Shown here in pieces: positions 46,711-53,842 of a stretch of DNA of 64,000 nt (position 1 is the stretch's first letter; each line of letters opens with the position of its first letter). Source of the stretch: Algibacter lectus (GTDB lineage Bacteria; Bacteroidota; Bacteroidia; Flavobacteriales; Flavobacteriaceae); the NCBI RefSeq assembly GCF_900112395.1, contig NZ_FOLN01000010.1, forward strand, positions 62,001 through 126,000, read 5' to 3'. Under the pieces are notes generated by a model, which made no database searches, had not been told where the DNA came from, and saw nothing but the letters and a program-made list of their open reading frames with translations. Position numbers and translations under genes: made by a program.

Positions 46711-48300
46711 ATGATGCAAATTATATCATTTTTAGGCTTTACTGCCTTGGTTGCTATTATATCTTATTTAGCAACACGAAAATCTAACGAAGATTCCTCG
46801 GATGGATATTTTTTAGGAGGAAGAAGTTTAACAGGCGTTGTAATTGCTGGATCTTTATTACTAACCAATTTATCTACAGAGCAAATAGTTGGTTTAAACG
46901 GGTCGGCTTTTAAGGAAGGAATTTTAGTTATGGCTTGGGAAACATTAGCAGCGATTGCTATGGTGGTAACAGCTGTATTTTTATTGCCAAGATATTTAAA
47001 AGGCGGTATAACAACTGTGCCTCAGTTTTTAGAAAAACGTTACGATAAAATGACCAAAACCATAACATCTGGTTTATTTTTAAGTGGTTATGTAGTTGTA
47101 TTATTACCTATTGTACTTTATTCTGGAGCTTTAGCAATTAACTCGATGTTTAATGTGCCAGATATGTTGGGAGTTTCTAAAACTGCAGCACTTTGGATTA
47201 CCGTTTGGGGGATTGGTATTATAGGTTCTGTTTATGCCATATTTGGTGGTTTAAAAGCAGTTGCCGTGTCTGATACTATAAATGCTGTCGGTTTGTTAAT
47301 TGGTGGGCTATTAATTCCATTTTTTGGATTGTTAGCTATTGGAGAAGGAAGTATAGGTGATGGTGTATCAACTTTAATGGAAACTAATCCTGATAAATTT
47401 AAAGCTTTAGGAGGTCCGGAGTCGGCTATTCCTTTTGGAACAATTTTTACAGGGATGATGTTGGTGCAGTTGTTCTATTGGGGAACCAATCAAGCTATTA
47501 TCCAGCGTGCTTTAGGAGCTAAAAACTTAAAAGAAGGCCAGAAAGGATTGTTATTAGCATCGGGAATAAAAATACTCGGGCCATTAATTGTTGTTTTACC
47601 AGGTATTATTGCTTTCCATATGTTTGGTGATACTTTAGAGAATCCAGATGAAGCTTATCCAAGATTAGTAACCGAGGTATTGCCAGCGGGCTTAGTAGGT
47701 TTCTTTGCGGCTGTTTTGTTTGGGGCTATTTTAAGTTCGTTCAATTCGGCATTAAATAGTTCAGTAACATTATTCGGAATCGATATTTACAAATCTCACA
47801 TTAATAAAGAAGCAACCGAAAAGCAAACCGTATTTGCAGGAAAATCTTTTGGGATGGTTTTAGCTATTCTATCCATGTGTATTGCGCCTTTAATTGCAAA
47901 TGCTCCCGACGGATTATTTGGATACTTGCAAGAAGTAAACGGTTGTTACAGTATCCCTATCTTAACTATTATTGTGGTTGGGTATTTAACAAAGTATGTG
48001 CCAGCAATTGCTGCAAAAGTGGCTATTATTTCAGGTGTTGTGCTATATAGTTTAAGTCAGTTTGTAGTAAAACCATTTGTAGTAGGTGCCGATAACTATC
48101 CGCATTTTTTACATGTAATGGCAATTTTGTTTGTGCTCAATGTAATTATCATGTTAATCATTGGTAAACTATATCCGCGTAAAGAAGCTTTTGTATTAGA
48201 GTTTACGAAACAAGTAGATATTACACCATGGAAACATTTAAAAACAGTTGGTATTGCTATCTGCGTTATAGTAATTGGTATTTACGTGTATTTCTCATAG
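46711..48300 (+). CDS. Sodium:solute symporter (SSS family), probable galactose/sugar importer
   Basis: The 529-residue protein has about 14 hydrophobic segments and the SSS hallmarks: YFLGGRSLTGVVIAGSLLLTNLS near the N-terminus (Na+-site region), EKRYDK and a central YWGTNQAIIQRALGAKNLKEGQKG. The last segment resembles the SglT/SGLT signature region. SSS proteins couple Na+ to uptake of sugars, sialic acid and other solutes. Divergent placement next to galM-galK-galT argues for galactose or a related hexose. Two consecutive ATGs occur at the start. It has its own terminator. Confidence 0.92.
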   Translation: MMQIISFLGFTALVAIISYLATRKSNEDSSDGYFLGGRSLTGVVIAGSLLLTNLSTEQIVGLNGSAFKEGILVMAWETLAAIAMVVTAVFLLPRYLKGGITTVPQFLEKRYDKMTKTITSGLFLSGYVVVLLPIVLYSGALAINSMFNVPDMLGVSKTAALWITVWGIGIIGSVYAIFGGLKAVAVSDTINAVGLLIGGLLIPFFGLLAIGEGSIGDGVSTLMETNPDKFKALGGPESAIPFGTIFTGMMLVQLFYWGTNQAIIQRALGAKNLKEGQKGLLLASGIKILGPLIVVLPGIIAFHMFGDTLENPDEAYPRLVTEVLPAGLVGFFAAVLFGAILSSFNSALNSSVTLFGIDIYKSHINKEATEKQTVFAGKSFGMVLAILSMCIAPLIANAPDGLFGYLQEVNGCYSIPILTIIVVGYLTKYVPAIAAKVAIISGVVLYSLSQFVVKPFVVGADNYPHFLHVMAILFVLNVIIMLIIGKLYPRKEAFVLEFTKQVDITPWKHLKTVGIAICVIVIGIYVYFS

Positions 48301-48320
48301 AGAAACATATAAGATTATTA

Positions 48321-48357
48321 AAAAGCGTTCATTTTTAAATGAGCGCTTTTTCTTTTT
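48321..48357 (+). terminator. Terminator of the symporter gene
   Basis: A 14-bp stem (48321-48334 with 48337-48350, one mismatch or wobble) is followed by a T-rich tail, 20 bases past the stop codon. The matching A-run also allows function on the minus strand. Confidence 0.85.
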
Positions 48358-48432
48358 ATATAGTATTAAGAACACTTAGATCGGGTTGTATGAACTAGGG
48401 TAGAGGTATAGCCCCAAAAGCTATAAAAAAAC

Positions 48433-48478
48433 AAAAGCCATATCACTGCAGAACTTAATCTCCTTTGATATGGCTTTT
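48433..48478. terminator. Orphan terminator-like hairpin
   Basis: A 12-bp perfect stem (48433-48444 with 48467-48478) with a 22-base loop has T's on the plus side (to 48480) and A's on the other (48425-48430). No gene of its own is evident on either side. It could end an unannotated small RNA or be the second terminator of the symporter gene. Confidence 0.5.
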
Positions 48479-48979
48479 TTGAAATAGTTTTCTTGTTTTC
48501 TTGAATTTAGTAATATTTCACTAAGTCGATTCGAATTTTCATCAAAACCTATTCAATTCAAGTTTGCTATTTCAATTGATATACTACTGTAATTTCAAAA
48601 TGTATTGACCTATTACACTAATATATCGTGGTAATTGTTTTTCTCGATGTTAAAAGGTGATGGTTTGCTTTCGCTGGTATTTCACAATTAACACAACTTA
48701 TAAAATTCATTTAAACCTTCGTTTTCATGCTTTATTATAAGTAGTCCATTATTAAAACCGCTTGCCATGTGGCATTTGGTGTTTTACAATGTCCTTTTTT
48801 TGCTACTCACGCATACACCTGAAATAACAAAATCTTAAAAAACAATAATTTGTAAGAACGTTATCTTATTTAGAATTAAATGTAAATTCAGTGTTGAAGT
48901 GAAACCAACTATTGTTGTCATTATCCTTACTGCTAAGATACAACCACAATGCGAAATCTAAAAATTTTTAAGACTCTAA

Positions 48980-49023
48980 TTATCAACAGCTTATGAACTA
49001 AGGTTATTAACATTTGTTCATAA
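48980..49023. other. Cluster of four DnaA-box-like 9-mers
   Basis: TTATCAACA (48980-48988), TTATGAACT (48991-48999), TTATTAACA (49004-49012) and reverse TTATGAACA (49015-49023) all fit TTATnAAC(A/T) and start 11, 13 and 11 bases apart. Each differs from the canonical TTATCCACA. The last two also form part of an imperfect inverted repeat. A replication or DnaA-regulated role is only a hypothesis. Confidence 0.3.
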
Positions 49024-49054
49024 AAAAAGCCTTAAGATAAATTTTAAGGCTTTT
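49022..49054 (-). terminator. Terminator of rplS
   Basis: The inverted repeat AAAAGCCTTAA ... TTAAGGCTTTT lies about 30 bases past the rplS stop codon, with the A-run at 49022-49028 giving T's on the minus strand. Confidence 0.85.
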
Positions 49055-49081
49055 AACTTACTGTAAAACAGTGTTTTGTAA

Positions 49082-49432
49082 TTAACGTCTACGCTCAGTA
49101 ATTCTAGCTTTCTTACCAGTTAAACCTCTGAAGTAGTAGATTCTAGCTCTACGTACTTTACCACGTTTGTTAACTTCTATCTTTTGTAATGCAGGTAAAT
49201 TAACAGGGAAAATACGTTCTACCCCAATAGTACCAGACATTTTTCTAATTGTAAAAGTTTCAGAAGAACCTGATCCTCTTCTTTGAATAACTACACCTCT
49301 AAAGAACTGTGTACGTGTTTTAGTACCCTCTTTAATTTCGTAGTATACAGTAATTGTGTCTCCAGCTCCAAACTCTGGAAAATCTTTTTTTGTTACAAAC
49401 TCGTCTTGAACAAATTTTACTAAAGATTCCAT
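49082..49432 (-). CDS. rplS: 50S ribosomal protein L19
   Basis: The 116-residue protein shows L19 signatures: FGAGDTITVYYEIKEGTKTRTQ, FRGVVIQRRGSGSSETFTIRKMS, GVERIFPVNLP and RRARIYYFRGLTGKKARI. L19 sits at the 30S-50S interface. A promoter is visible about 75 bases upstream, leaving a structured leader. In many bacteria rplS is in one operon with trmD; here a DTW-domain gene and about 350 non-coding bases separate them. Confidence 0.98.
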   Translation of the reverse strand: MESLVKFVQDEFVTKKDFPEFGAGDTITVYYEIKEGTKTRTQFFRGVVIQRRGSGSSETFTIRKMSGTIGVERIFPVNLPALQKIEVNKRGKVRRARIYYFRGLTGKKARITERRR

Positions 49433-49501
49433 ATCTTTATATTTATTTAATTATTAATTCAGAACAACATTCACGATTCTCGCCAGAGGTTAACCCGAAA
49501 T
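49433..49501 (-). promoter_or_regulatory. Structured rplS mRNA leader
   Basis: Reading the minus strand from the likely start site near 49501, the roughly 69-base leader folds as GCCA...TGGC enclosing the palindrome GGTTAACC, followed by CGAGAATCG. Autoregulatory leaders are known for many ribosomal protein operons, and I recall an L19 leader being proposed in Flavobacteria, unverified here. Confidence 0.45.
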
Positions 49502-49507
49502 TGGCTG

Positions 49508-49537
49508 CAAAGATACTTAATATTTTAAAACCCACAA
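49508..49537 (-). promoter_or_regulatory. Promoter of rplS
   Basis: On the minus strand TTG (49535-49537), a spacer of exactly 19 and TATCTTTG (49508-49515) match the Bacteroidota consensus. Confidence 0.72.
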
Positions 49538-49566
49538 TTAAAATATTAAATTTAAAACACCAATTA

Positions 49567-49731
49567 GGGTGTTCCCTTGCAGGTCAGGCTATCCGCTATA
49601 TCTTTTTGAGAAGGTTTTAGCTATGGTGCTATGGTTTTCTTCTTTTTAAAAGTATAGTTATCAATAATAAATTCAGTCTATTTTAAGTTTCTCAAAAAGG
49701 ATGCCGCTGCTATCCTTAACACAACTACCTA
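49567..49731. repeat. Intergenic element with inverted arms
   Basis: The left arm (49567-49612) includes CAGGCTATCCGCTATATC followed by TTTTTGAGAA; the right arm (49686-49731) includes TTTCTCAAAAAGGAT and GCTGCTATCCTTAAC. The arms pair at TTTTTGAGAA (49603-49612 with 49689-49698) around a 76-base AT-rich centre. It resembles a short intergenic repeat family I remember from flavobacterial genomes; only one copy is in this window. Confidence 0.45.
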
Positions 49732-49782
49732 CAAACATTTGGCTACCCGAAAGGTCTAAAACTATCAATAGAGATATTGTAT

Positions 49783-50508
49783 CTATTTTTGTTCAAAAAT
49801 AATATTCCTTTCCGTATTCTTCTTATACATGGTTTTAGGAGTAATCGCTTTATTCGCAGTAGTGCAATAGTTTTTATTATTTGGGTTTAGCATATATTCC
49901 AGTTGATGCTCAATCATTTTTTCAAAAGGAATAAGAAAGTCTTTTGTGTCACATTCTTCTAAATCACTATCCTTAAGTAAATTTAATACCGTGTAAACCG
50001 ACTCAATAGTACTAAGGCAAAGAGATTCTGGTTGCTGCTTGATAATAAATTTTGATTTTATTGTATTATCAAAACTCACTCTTTTTAATTTCTGCAAGTT
50101 TCTGCTTAGTTTAAGCATTTTACGAGCGCAAGGCCAGGTGCCATCAATAAGAAATAGGTTTGCATTATTGCCCATAAAAGAATTTATTTCTAAACTTTCT
50201 CTTATTGATAAGTTGAAATTATCTTTCCCAGGGTAAAGTAAAAAAGAAGAACTGTTTTCTTTAGCCAGTATGTCGTTTACACGCTTATTATTGGTGAAAT
50301 CAACACCAACTATAATTTCTGAATTTTCAAGTTGAAGATTTGTTATATGTCCTGTTCCGCTTTTTTCCTTTTTATATTCCTTAGGATGCATAAGAATAAT
50401 AAAACGAGTTTTAGTCTTTAAAGGACTAATGTGCTCACAAATACATGTACTTGAAGGTCTCATGCACTTGTAACATGTTATTCTTGGGTTTGTTATTTCT
50501 GATTGCAA
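49783..50508 (-). CDS. DTW-domain tRNA-uridine aminocarboxypropyltransferase
   Basis: The 241-residue protein has an N-terminal zinc-type cysteine set (CYKCMRPSSTCIC), RFIILMHPKEYKKEKSGTGHI and the family signature FLIDGTWPCARKML (the D-x-T-W motif), then a YCTTANKAITPKTMYKKN tail. DTW proteins transfer the 3-amino-3-carboxypropyl group from SAM to tRNA uridine (acp3U). The enzyme is cytoplasmic. It lies between rplS and trmD, 116 bases after trmD, which fits a translation-related locus. Confidence 0.9.
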   Translation of the reverse strand: MQSEITNPRITCYKCMRPSSTCICEHISPLKTKTRFIILMHPKEYKKEKSGTGHITNLQLENSEIIVGVDFTNNKRVNDILAKENSSSFLLYPGKDNFNLSIRESLEINSFMGNNANLFLIDGTWPCARKMLKLSRNLQKLKRVSFDNTIKSKFIIKQQPESLCLSTIESVYTVLNLLKDSDLEECDTKDFLIPFEKMIEHQLEYMLNPNNKNYCTTANKAITPKTMYKKNTERNIIFEQK

Positions 50509-50624
50509 GTTGGGAATCGTTTTTGTTTTTCAATTTTTAAAATTGATCGAATTGTCTATCTACTTTTTGCGCATTGGGTTTTTCCTATTTACAATTCACA
50601 ACTAAAGTACGCACCACAGCCTTT

Positions 50625-51302
50625 TTATTCATCCAATAAATCGGGTCTCAATTTTTTAGTACGCTCGTAAGCTTGCTCTTCTCTCCATTTTTCAATTTTA
50701 GGGAAATTGCCACTAAATAATAATTCAGGAACTTTCCACCCTTTATATTCTCTAGGTTTTGTATAAATAGGAGGCGCTAATAAATTATCTTGAAAAGAAT
50801 CGGTTAGGGCAGAAGTTTCATTACCCAAAACCCCAGGTATTAATCTAATTATTGCATCACAAAGCACAGCTGCTCCTAGTTCTCCACCAGAAAGCACATA
50901 ATCTCCAATAGAAATTTCGCGCGTAATAAATTGATCACGCACACGTTGGTCTACACCTTTATAATGTCCGCATAAAATAATAATATTTTCATGCATCGAT
51001 AATTGGTTAGCAATACCTTGCTTTAAGGTTTCACCATCGGGTGTCATGTAAATCACCTCGTCGTATTCACGTTGCTCTTTTAATGCCGAAATACACTTAT
51101 CAATAGGTTCTACCATCATTACCATACCTGCGCCACCACCAAACTGAGTATCATCAATAGATTTATAGTTATCGGTAGTATAATCGCGTAAATTATGAAA
51201 ATGCACTTCTACTAAATCGGCTTCAATGGCACGTTTTAGAATAGAAGCTTCAAACGGACTTTTTAATAATTCTGGTAAAACGGTAATAATATCTATACGC
51301 AT
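50625..51302 (-). CDS. trmD: tRNA (guanine37-N1)-methyltransferase
   Basis: The 225-residue SPOUT enzyme contains [64 protein letters not shown] and the C-terminal [17 protein letters not shown]. These cover the knotted SAM site and the G37 recognition loop. It methylates G37 of tRNAs reading CNN codons to prevent +1 frameshifts. A minus-strand TATCTTTG at 51322-51329 could be its -7 element. Confidence 0.98.
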   Translation of the reverse strand: MRIDIITVLPELLKSPFEASILKRAIEADLVEVHFHNLRDYTTDNYKSIDDTQFGGGAGMVMMVEPIDKCISALKEQREYDEVIYMTPDGETLKQGIANQLSMHENIIILCGHYKGVDQRVRDQFITREISIGDYVLSGGELGAAVLCDAIIRLIPGVLGNETSALTDSFQDNLLAPPIYTKPREYKGWKVPELLFSGNFPKIEKWREEQAYERTKKLRPDLLDE

Positions 51303-51387
51303 GGCTTGTTTTTATCTGCCACAAAGATAAATGAATTGTTTGGTATTTTTAATTAAGTTTTAGAGCATCATAATTAAAGTTTAGCAC

Positions 51388-51419
51388 AAAAAAAATCCGT
51401 AATAAAGATTACGGATTTT
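51388..51419 (-). terminator. Terminator of the coiled-coil membrane protein gene
   Basis: A 12-bp perfect stem (51392-51403 with 51408-51419), a 4-base loop and a T-run on the minus strand lie 21 bases past the stop codon at 51441. Confidence 0.88.
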
Positions 51420-51440
51420 AAATATTGTATACTGAAGCGT

Positions 51441-52055
51441 TTAAGCTTTTTTCTGCTTATTTATTTCGTCTTGCAATTGGCGACGTACTTTTTGCTCACG
51501 TTCTAGAGCTGTTTTTCTGTGCTCTTCAAATTCCTCTTCTGTTTCTGCTAAGCTTTTCTTTGCAGCACGAGTAATCGCGTTACTATTATTAAACTTGTAG
51601 ATAAAGAAAAGTAGAAAAGCTAATAACCCACCAATAATAGACCACATAAGCACGTTGTAGCTCGATTTACTCATTTGTAAACCAAACAATGCCATGTTAT
51701 TTTTTTCGGTATTTGTTTTTTCTAAGTCTGTTTGTGTATTAGAAAGGTTTAGTTTTAAATCAGCAATTTCTTTTGCTTGATTTTTAACTACCAATTGGGT
51801 GTCTACTAAATCTTTATGCACTGCTTTTAGAGAATCTAAAGTATGTGCTTTAAGCGTGTAAAGCCATGTTTTCTTTACGGTTTTATAATCTTGCCAGCTG
51901 TTAGAACGACGGATAACAAATTCAAACTGGTTATCTATTGAGCCACTATTTAAAGATAATTTATCTTCTTCTTGTGTTGCATTGGTTTGAGAAAAAGACG
52001 AAAGCGTCAATAAAAACGCGCAGGCTATGAAGAACAGTTGTTTAGTAAAATTCAT
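51441..52055 (-). CDS. Coiled-coil single-pass membrane protein of unknown function
   Basis: The 204-residue protein has a signal peptide (about 1-22, ending SFSQ), a periplasmic region with a long coiled coil (about 75-118), one transmembrane helix (about 132-153) and a basic/acidic cytoplasmic tail (SLAETEEEFEEHRK, RQLQDEINKQKK). I know of no function. To my recollection homologues next to trmD in Flavobacteriia are often labelled tRNA (guanine-N1)-methyltransferase by transfer from the neighbour; nothing in this sequence supports that. It has its own terminator. Confidence 0.75.
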   Translation of the reverse strand: MNFTKQLFFIACAFLLTLSSFSQTNATQEEDKLSLNSGSIDNQFEFVIRRSNSWQDYKTVKKTWLYTLKAHTLDSLKAVHKDLVDTQLVVKNQAKEIADLKLNLSNTQTDLEKTNTEKNNMALFGLQMSKSSYNVLMWSIIGGLLAFLLFFIYKFNNSNAITRAAKKSLAETEEEFEEHRKTALEREQKVRRQLQDEINKQKKA

Positions 52056-52122
52056 TTCTAAGAATAATTTTTTATGGGTTGAATTCGGTTTACGAAGTTA
52101 TGAAAATATGCTTATAATTAGT

Positions 52123-52147
52123 TAAAAAGCCTCATTAAAATGAGGCT
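52123..52147 (-). terminator. Terminator of gap
   Basis: An 8-bp perfect stem (52128-52135 with 52140-52147) with a 4-base loop is followed on the minus strand by five T's, 41 bases past the gap stop codon. Confidence 0.75.
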
Positions 52148-52187
52148 AATTTATATACGGGTAACATTTTATTTTAGATGTTTTATT

Positions 52188-53636
52188 CTAATAATAGGTA
52201 AACCTTCTTACTTTAGAAATATATTTAGCCAATCTAATAACTTGATGGCTATAGCCATATTCATTATCATACCATATATAAAGCAGGATGTTTTTGCCGT
52301 CTTTTCTAACAATAGTGGCTTTACTATCGTAAATAGAAGGTGCAGAACAACCCACAATATCACTAGATACTAGCTCATCGCTTAGCTCATATTTTATTTG
52401 TTCAACTAAATCACCTTCCAAAGCATATTTCTTTAAAATAGTATTTACAGCCTGAAGAGATGTTTCTTTTTCAAGTTCTAAATTTAAAATTGCTAACGAT
52501 CCGTTAGGTACAGGCACACGGATGGCGTTCGATGTTAGCTTGCCTTCTAAGCTTGGTAAAGCTTTAGAAACTGCGGTGCCAGCACCAGTTTCTGTAATTA
52601 CCATATTTAATGCGGCTGCACGACCACGACGGTATTTTCCGTGAAAATTGTCGACTAAATTTTGATCGTTTGTATAGGCATGAATAGTTTCTAAGTGGCC
52701 ACTTTTTATACCAAAAGAATCTTCCATAACTTTTAAAATAGGCGTAATGGCATTGGTTGTGCACGATGCGGCTGAGAAAATAGCATGCTTGTCTGGGTTA
52801 TTCTCTTTATGGTTTACACCGTATACAATATTTGGTATTCCTTTTCCTGGTGCAGTAAGCAATACTTTATCGACACCTTTAGATTTTAAATGTCTGCTTA
52901 AAGCTTCTTTATCTCTAAAAGCACCAGTGTTATCAATAACTAAAGCGTTGTCTATACCAAATTCGGTGTAGTCAATATCTTCTGGGTTATTAGCTGAAAT
53001 AATTTTTACAGTAGTGCCATTAATAATTAAAGCTTCGTTTTTAACATCAATAGAAACAGTTCCTGAAAAATCTCCATGTACAGAATCATTACGTAAAAGC
53101 GCGGCGCGTTTTTCTAAAATTTGTGCATCTATAGTTCCTCGTGTTACAATAGCGCGTAAACGCATTTGACTACCTTGGCCTGTTTTGGCCATAAGTTCTC
53201 GGGCTACCAAACGACCAATTCTACCAAAACCATAAAGTATCACGTTTTTAGGATCAATACTTCCGTTTTTGTGAGCATCTTTCAATTTTGAAGCAACAAA
53301 TGCTGTGGCGTTATTATACTTGTTGTCTTCTGATTGAAACTCGAAAGTTAATTTACCAATGTCGAGCTTGGCTGGTGGCACATCGAGCGTTTTAATGGCT
53401 TGTGCAATTTCTACAGAATCGAAAACGGAAATTGGCTTTTGTACAAATTTACCCGCATATTCATGAAGATTTAAAATCTGACTCACATTACGGTCTATAA
53501 GTTGGTTTCTAAAAAGAACCAATTCTATAGATTTATCGTACCAGAGATCACTAATAATTTTAATGAATTCTACAGTTGCTCGACGTCTGTCGGCCTGAAA
53601 TGCTAATTCCTTTTCATAAGTTTTGTTAAAGGACAT
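52188..53636 (-). CDS. gap: Glyceraldehyde-3-phosphate dehydrogenase, N-terminally extended form
   Basis: The 482-residue protein has the GAPDH Rossmann motif GFGRIGR at 136-142, the catalytic SAASCTTNAITP with C292, HAYTNDQNLVDN, and NLELEKET/WYDNEYGYSHQV at the C-terminus. Usual GAPDHs are about 335 residues; here about 130 helical residues precede the NAD domain. This long form is common in Flavobacteriia as far as I know. It interconverts glyceraldehyde-3-phosphate and 1,3-bisphosphoglycerate. Whether it serves glycolysis or gluconeogenesis, and whether it prefers NAD or NADP, cannot be told from the sequence. Confidence 0.95.
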   Translation of the reverse strand: MSFNKTYEKELAFQADRRRATVEFIKIISDLWYDKSIELVLFRNQLIDRNVSQILNLHEYAGKFVQKPISVFDSVEIAQAIKTLDVPPAKLDIGKLTFEFQSEDNKYNNATAFVASKLKDAHKNGSIDPKNVILYGFGRIGRLVARELMAKTGQGSQMRLRAIVTRGTIDAQILEKRAALLRNDSVHGDFSGTVSIDVKNEALIINGTTVKIISANNPEDIDYTEFGIDNALVIDNTGAFRDKEALSRHLKSKGVDKVLLTAPGKGIPNIVYGVNHKENNPDKHAIFSAASCTTNAITPILKVMEDSFGIKSGHLETIHAYTNDQNLVDNFHGKYRRGRAAALNMVITETGAGTAVSKALPSLEGKLTSNAIRVPVPNGSLAILNLELEKETSLQAVNTILKKYALEGDLVEQIKYELSDELVSSDIVGCSAPSIYDSKATIVRKDGKNILLYIWYDNEYGYSHQVIRLAKYISKVRRFTYY

Positions 53637-53776
53637 AATTTAAAAAGTTTAGTTGTAGTTTTTTTGCAAAAATACCATATTTCAAACGTTTTCGTAGATT
53701 GTTTGATGACTTTTTTTTCTACTGAAATCTTATAGTTATTTCCTTAGTTTTTACACTTAAATATATAAGGTATGGC

Positions 53777-53819
53777 AAAAAAGAAACCTCTTTAAAACTT
53801 TACGCCTTAAAGAGGTTTC
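53777..53819 (-). terminator. Terminator of the htrA-like gene
   Basis: An 11-bp stem (53783-53793 with 53809-53819) with a 15-base loop and adjacent T's on the minus strand lies 23 bases past the stop codon. Confidence 0.82.
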
Positions 53820-53842
53820 ACTAACACAAATTCAAACAAGTT

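Larger units (their letters stand above)
48301..49081. other. 781-base gene-free gap before rplS
   Basis: Apart from the symporter terminator and the rplS terminator, this AT-rich stretch has no ORF of note (the longest plausible reading is a 23-codon one near 48768) and no recognised RNA. It contains an orphan hairpin at 48433-48478 and a cluster of DnaA-box-like 9-mers at 48980-49023. The origin of the 48480-48975 segment is unknown; decay of a former gene is possible. Confidence 0.6.

Noticed and set aside
48360-48975. tmRNA, RNase P RNA, SRP RNA or tRNA in the large gap
   Set aside because: None of the conserved core words of these RNAs, nor a T-arm-like GGTTCGAnTCC, was seen on either strand. 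An unknown small RNA remains possible.
49354-49620. Plus-strand 88-codon ORF over the rplS leader
   Set aside because: It overlaps the rplS coding start, its promoter and the intergenic repeat, and has no recognisable protein features.
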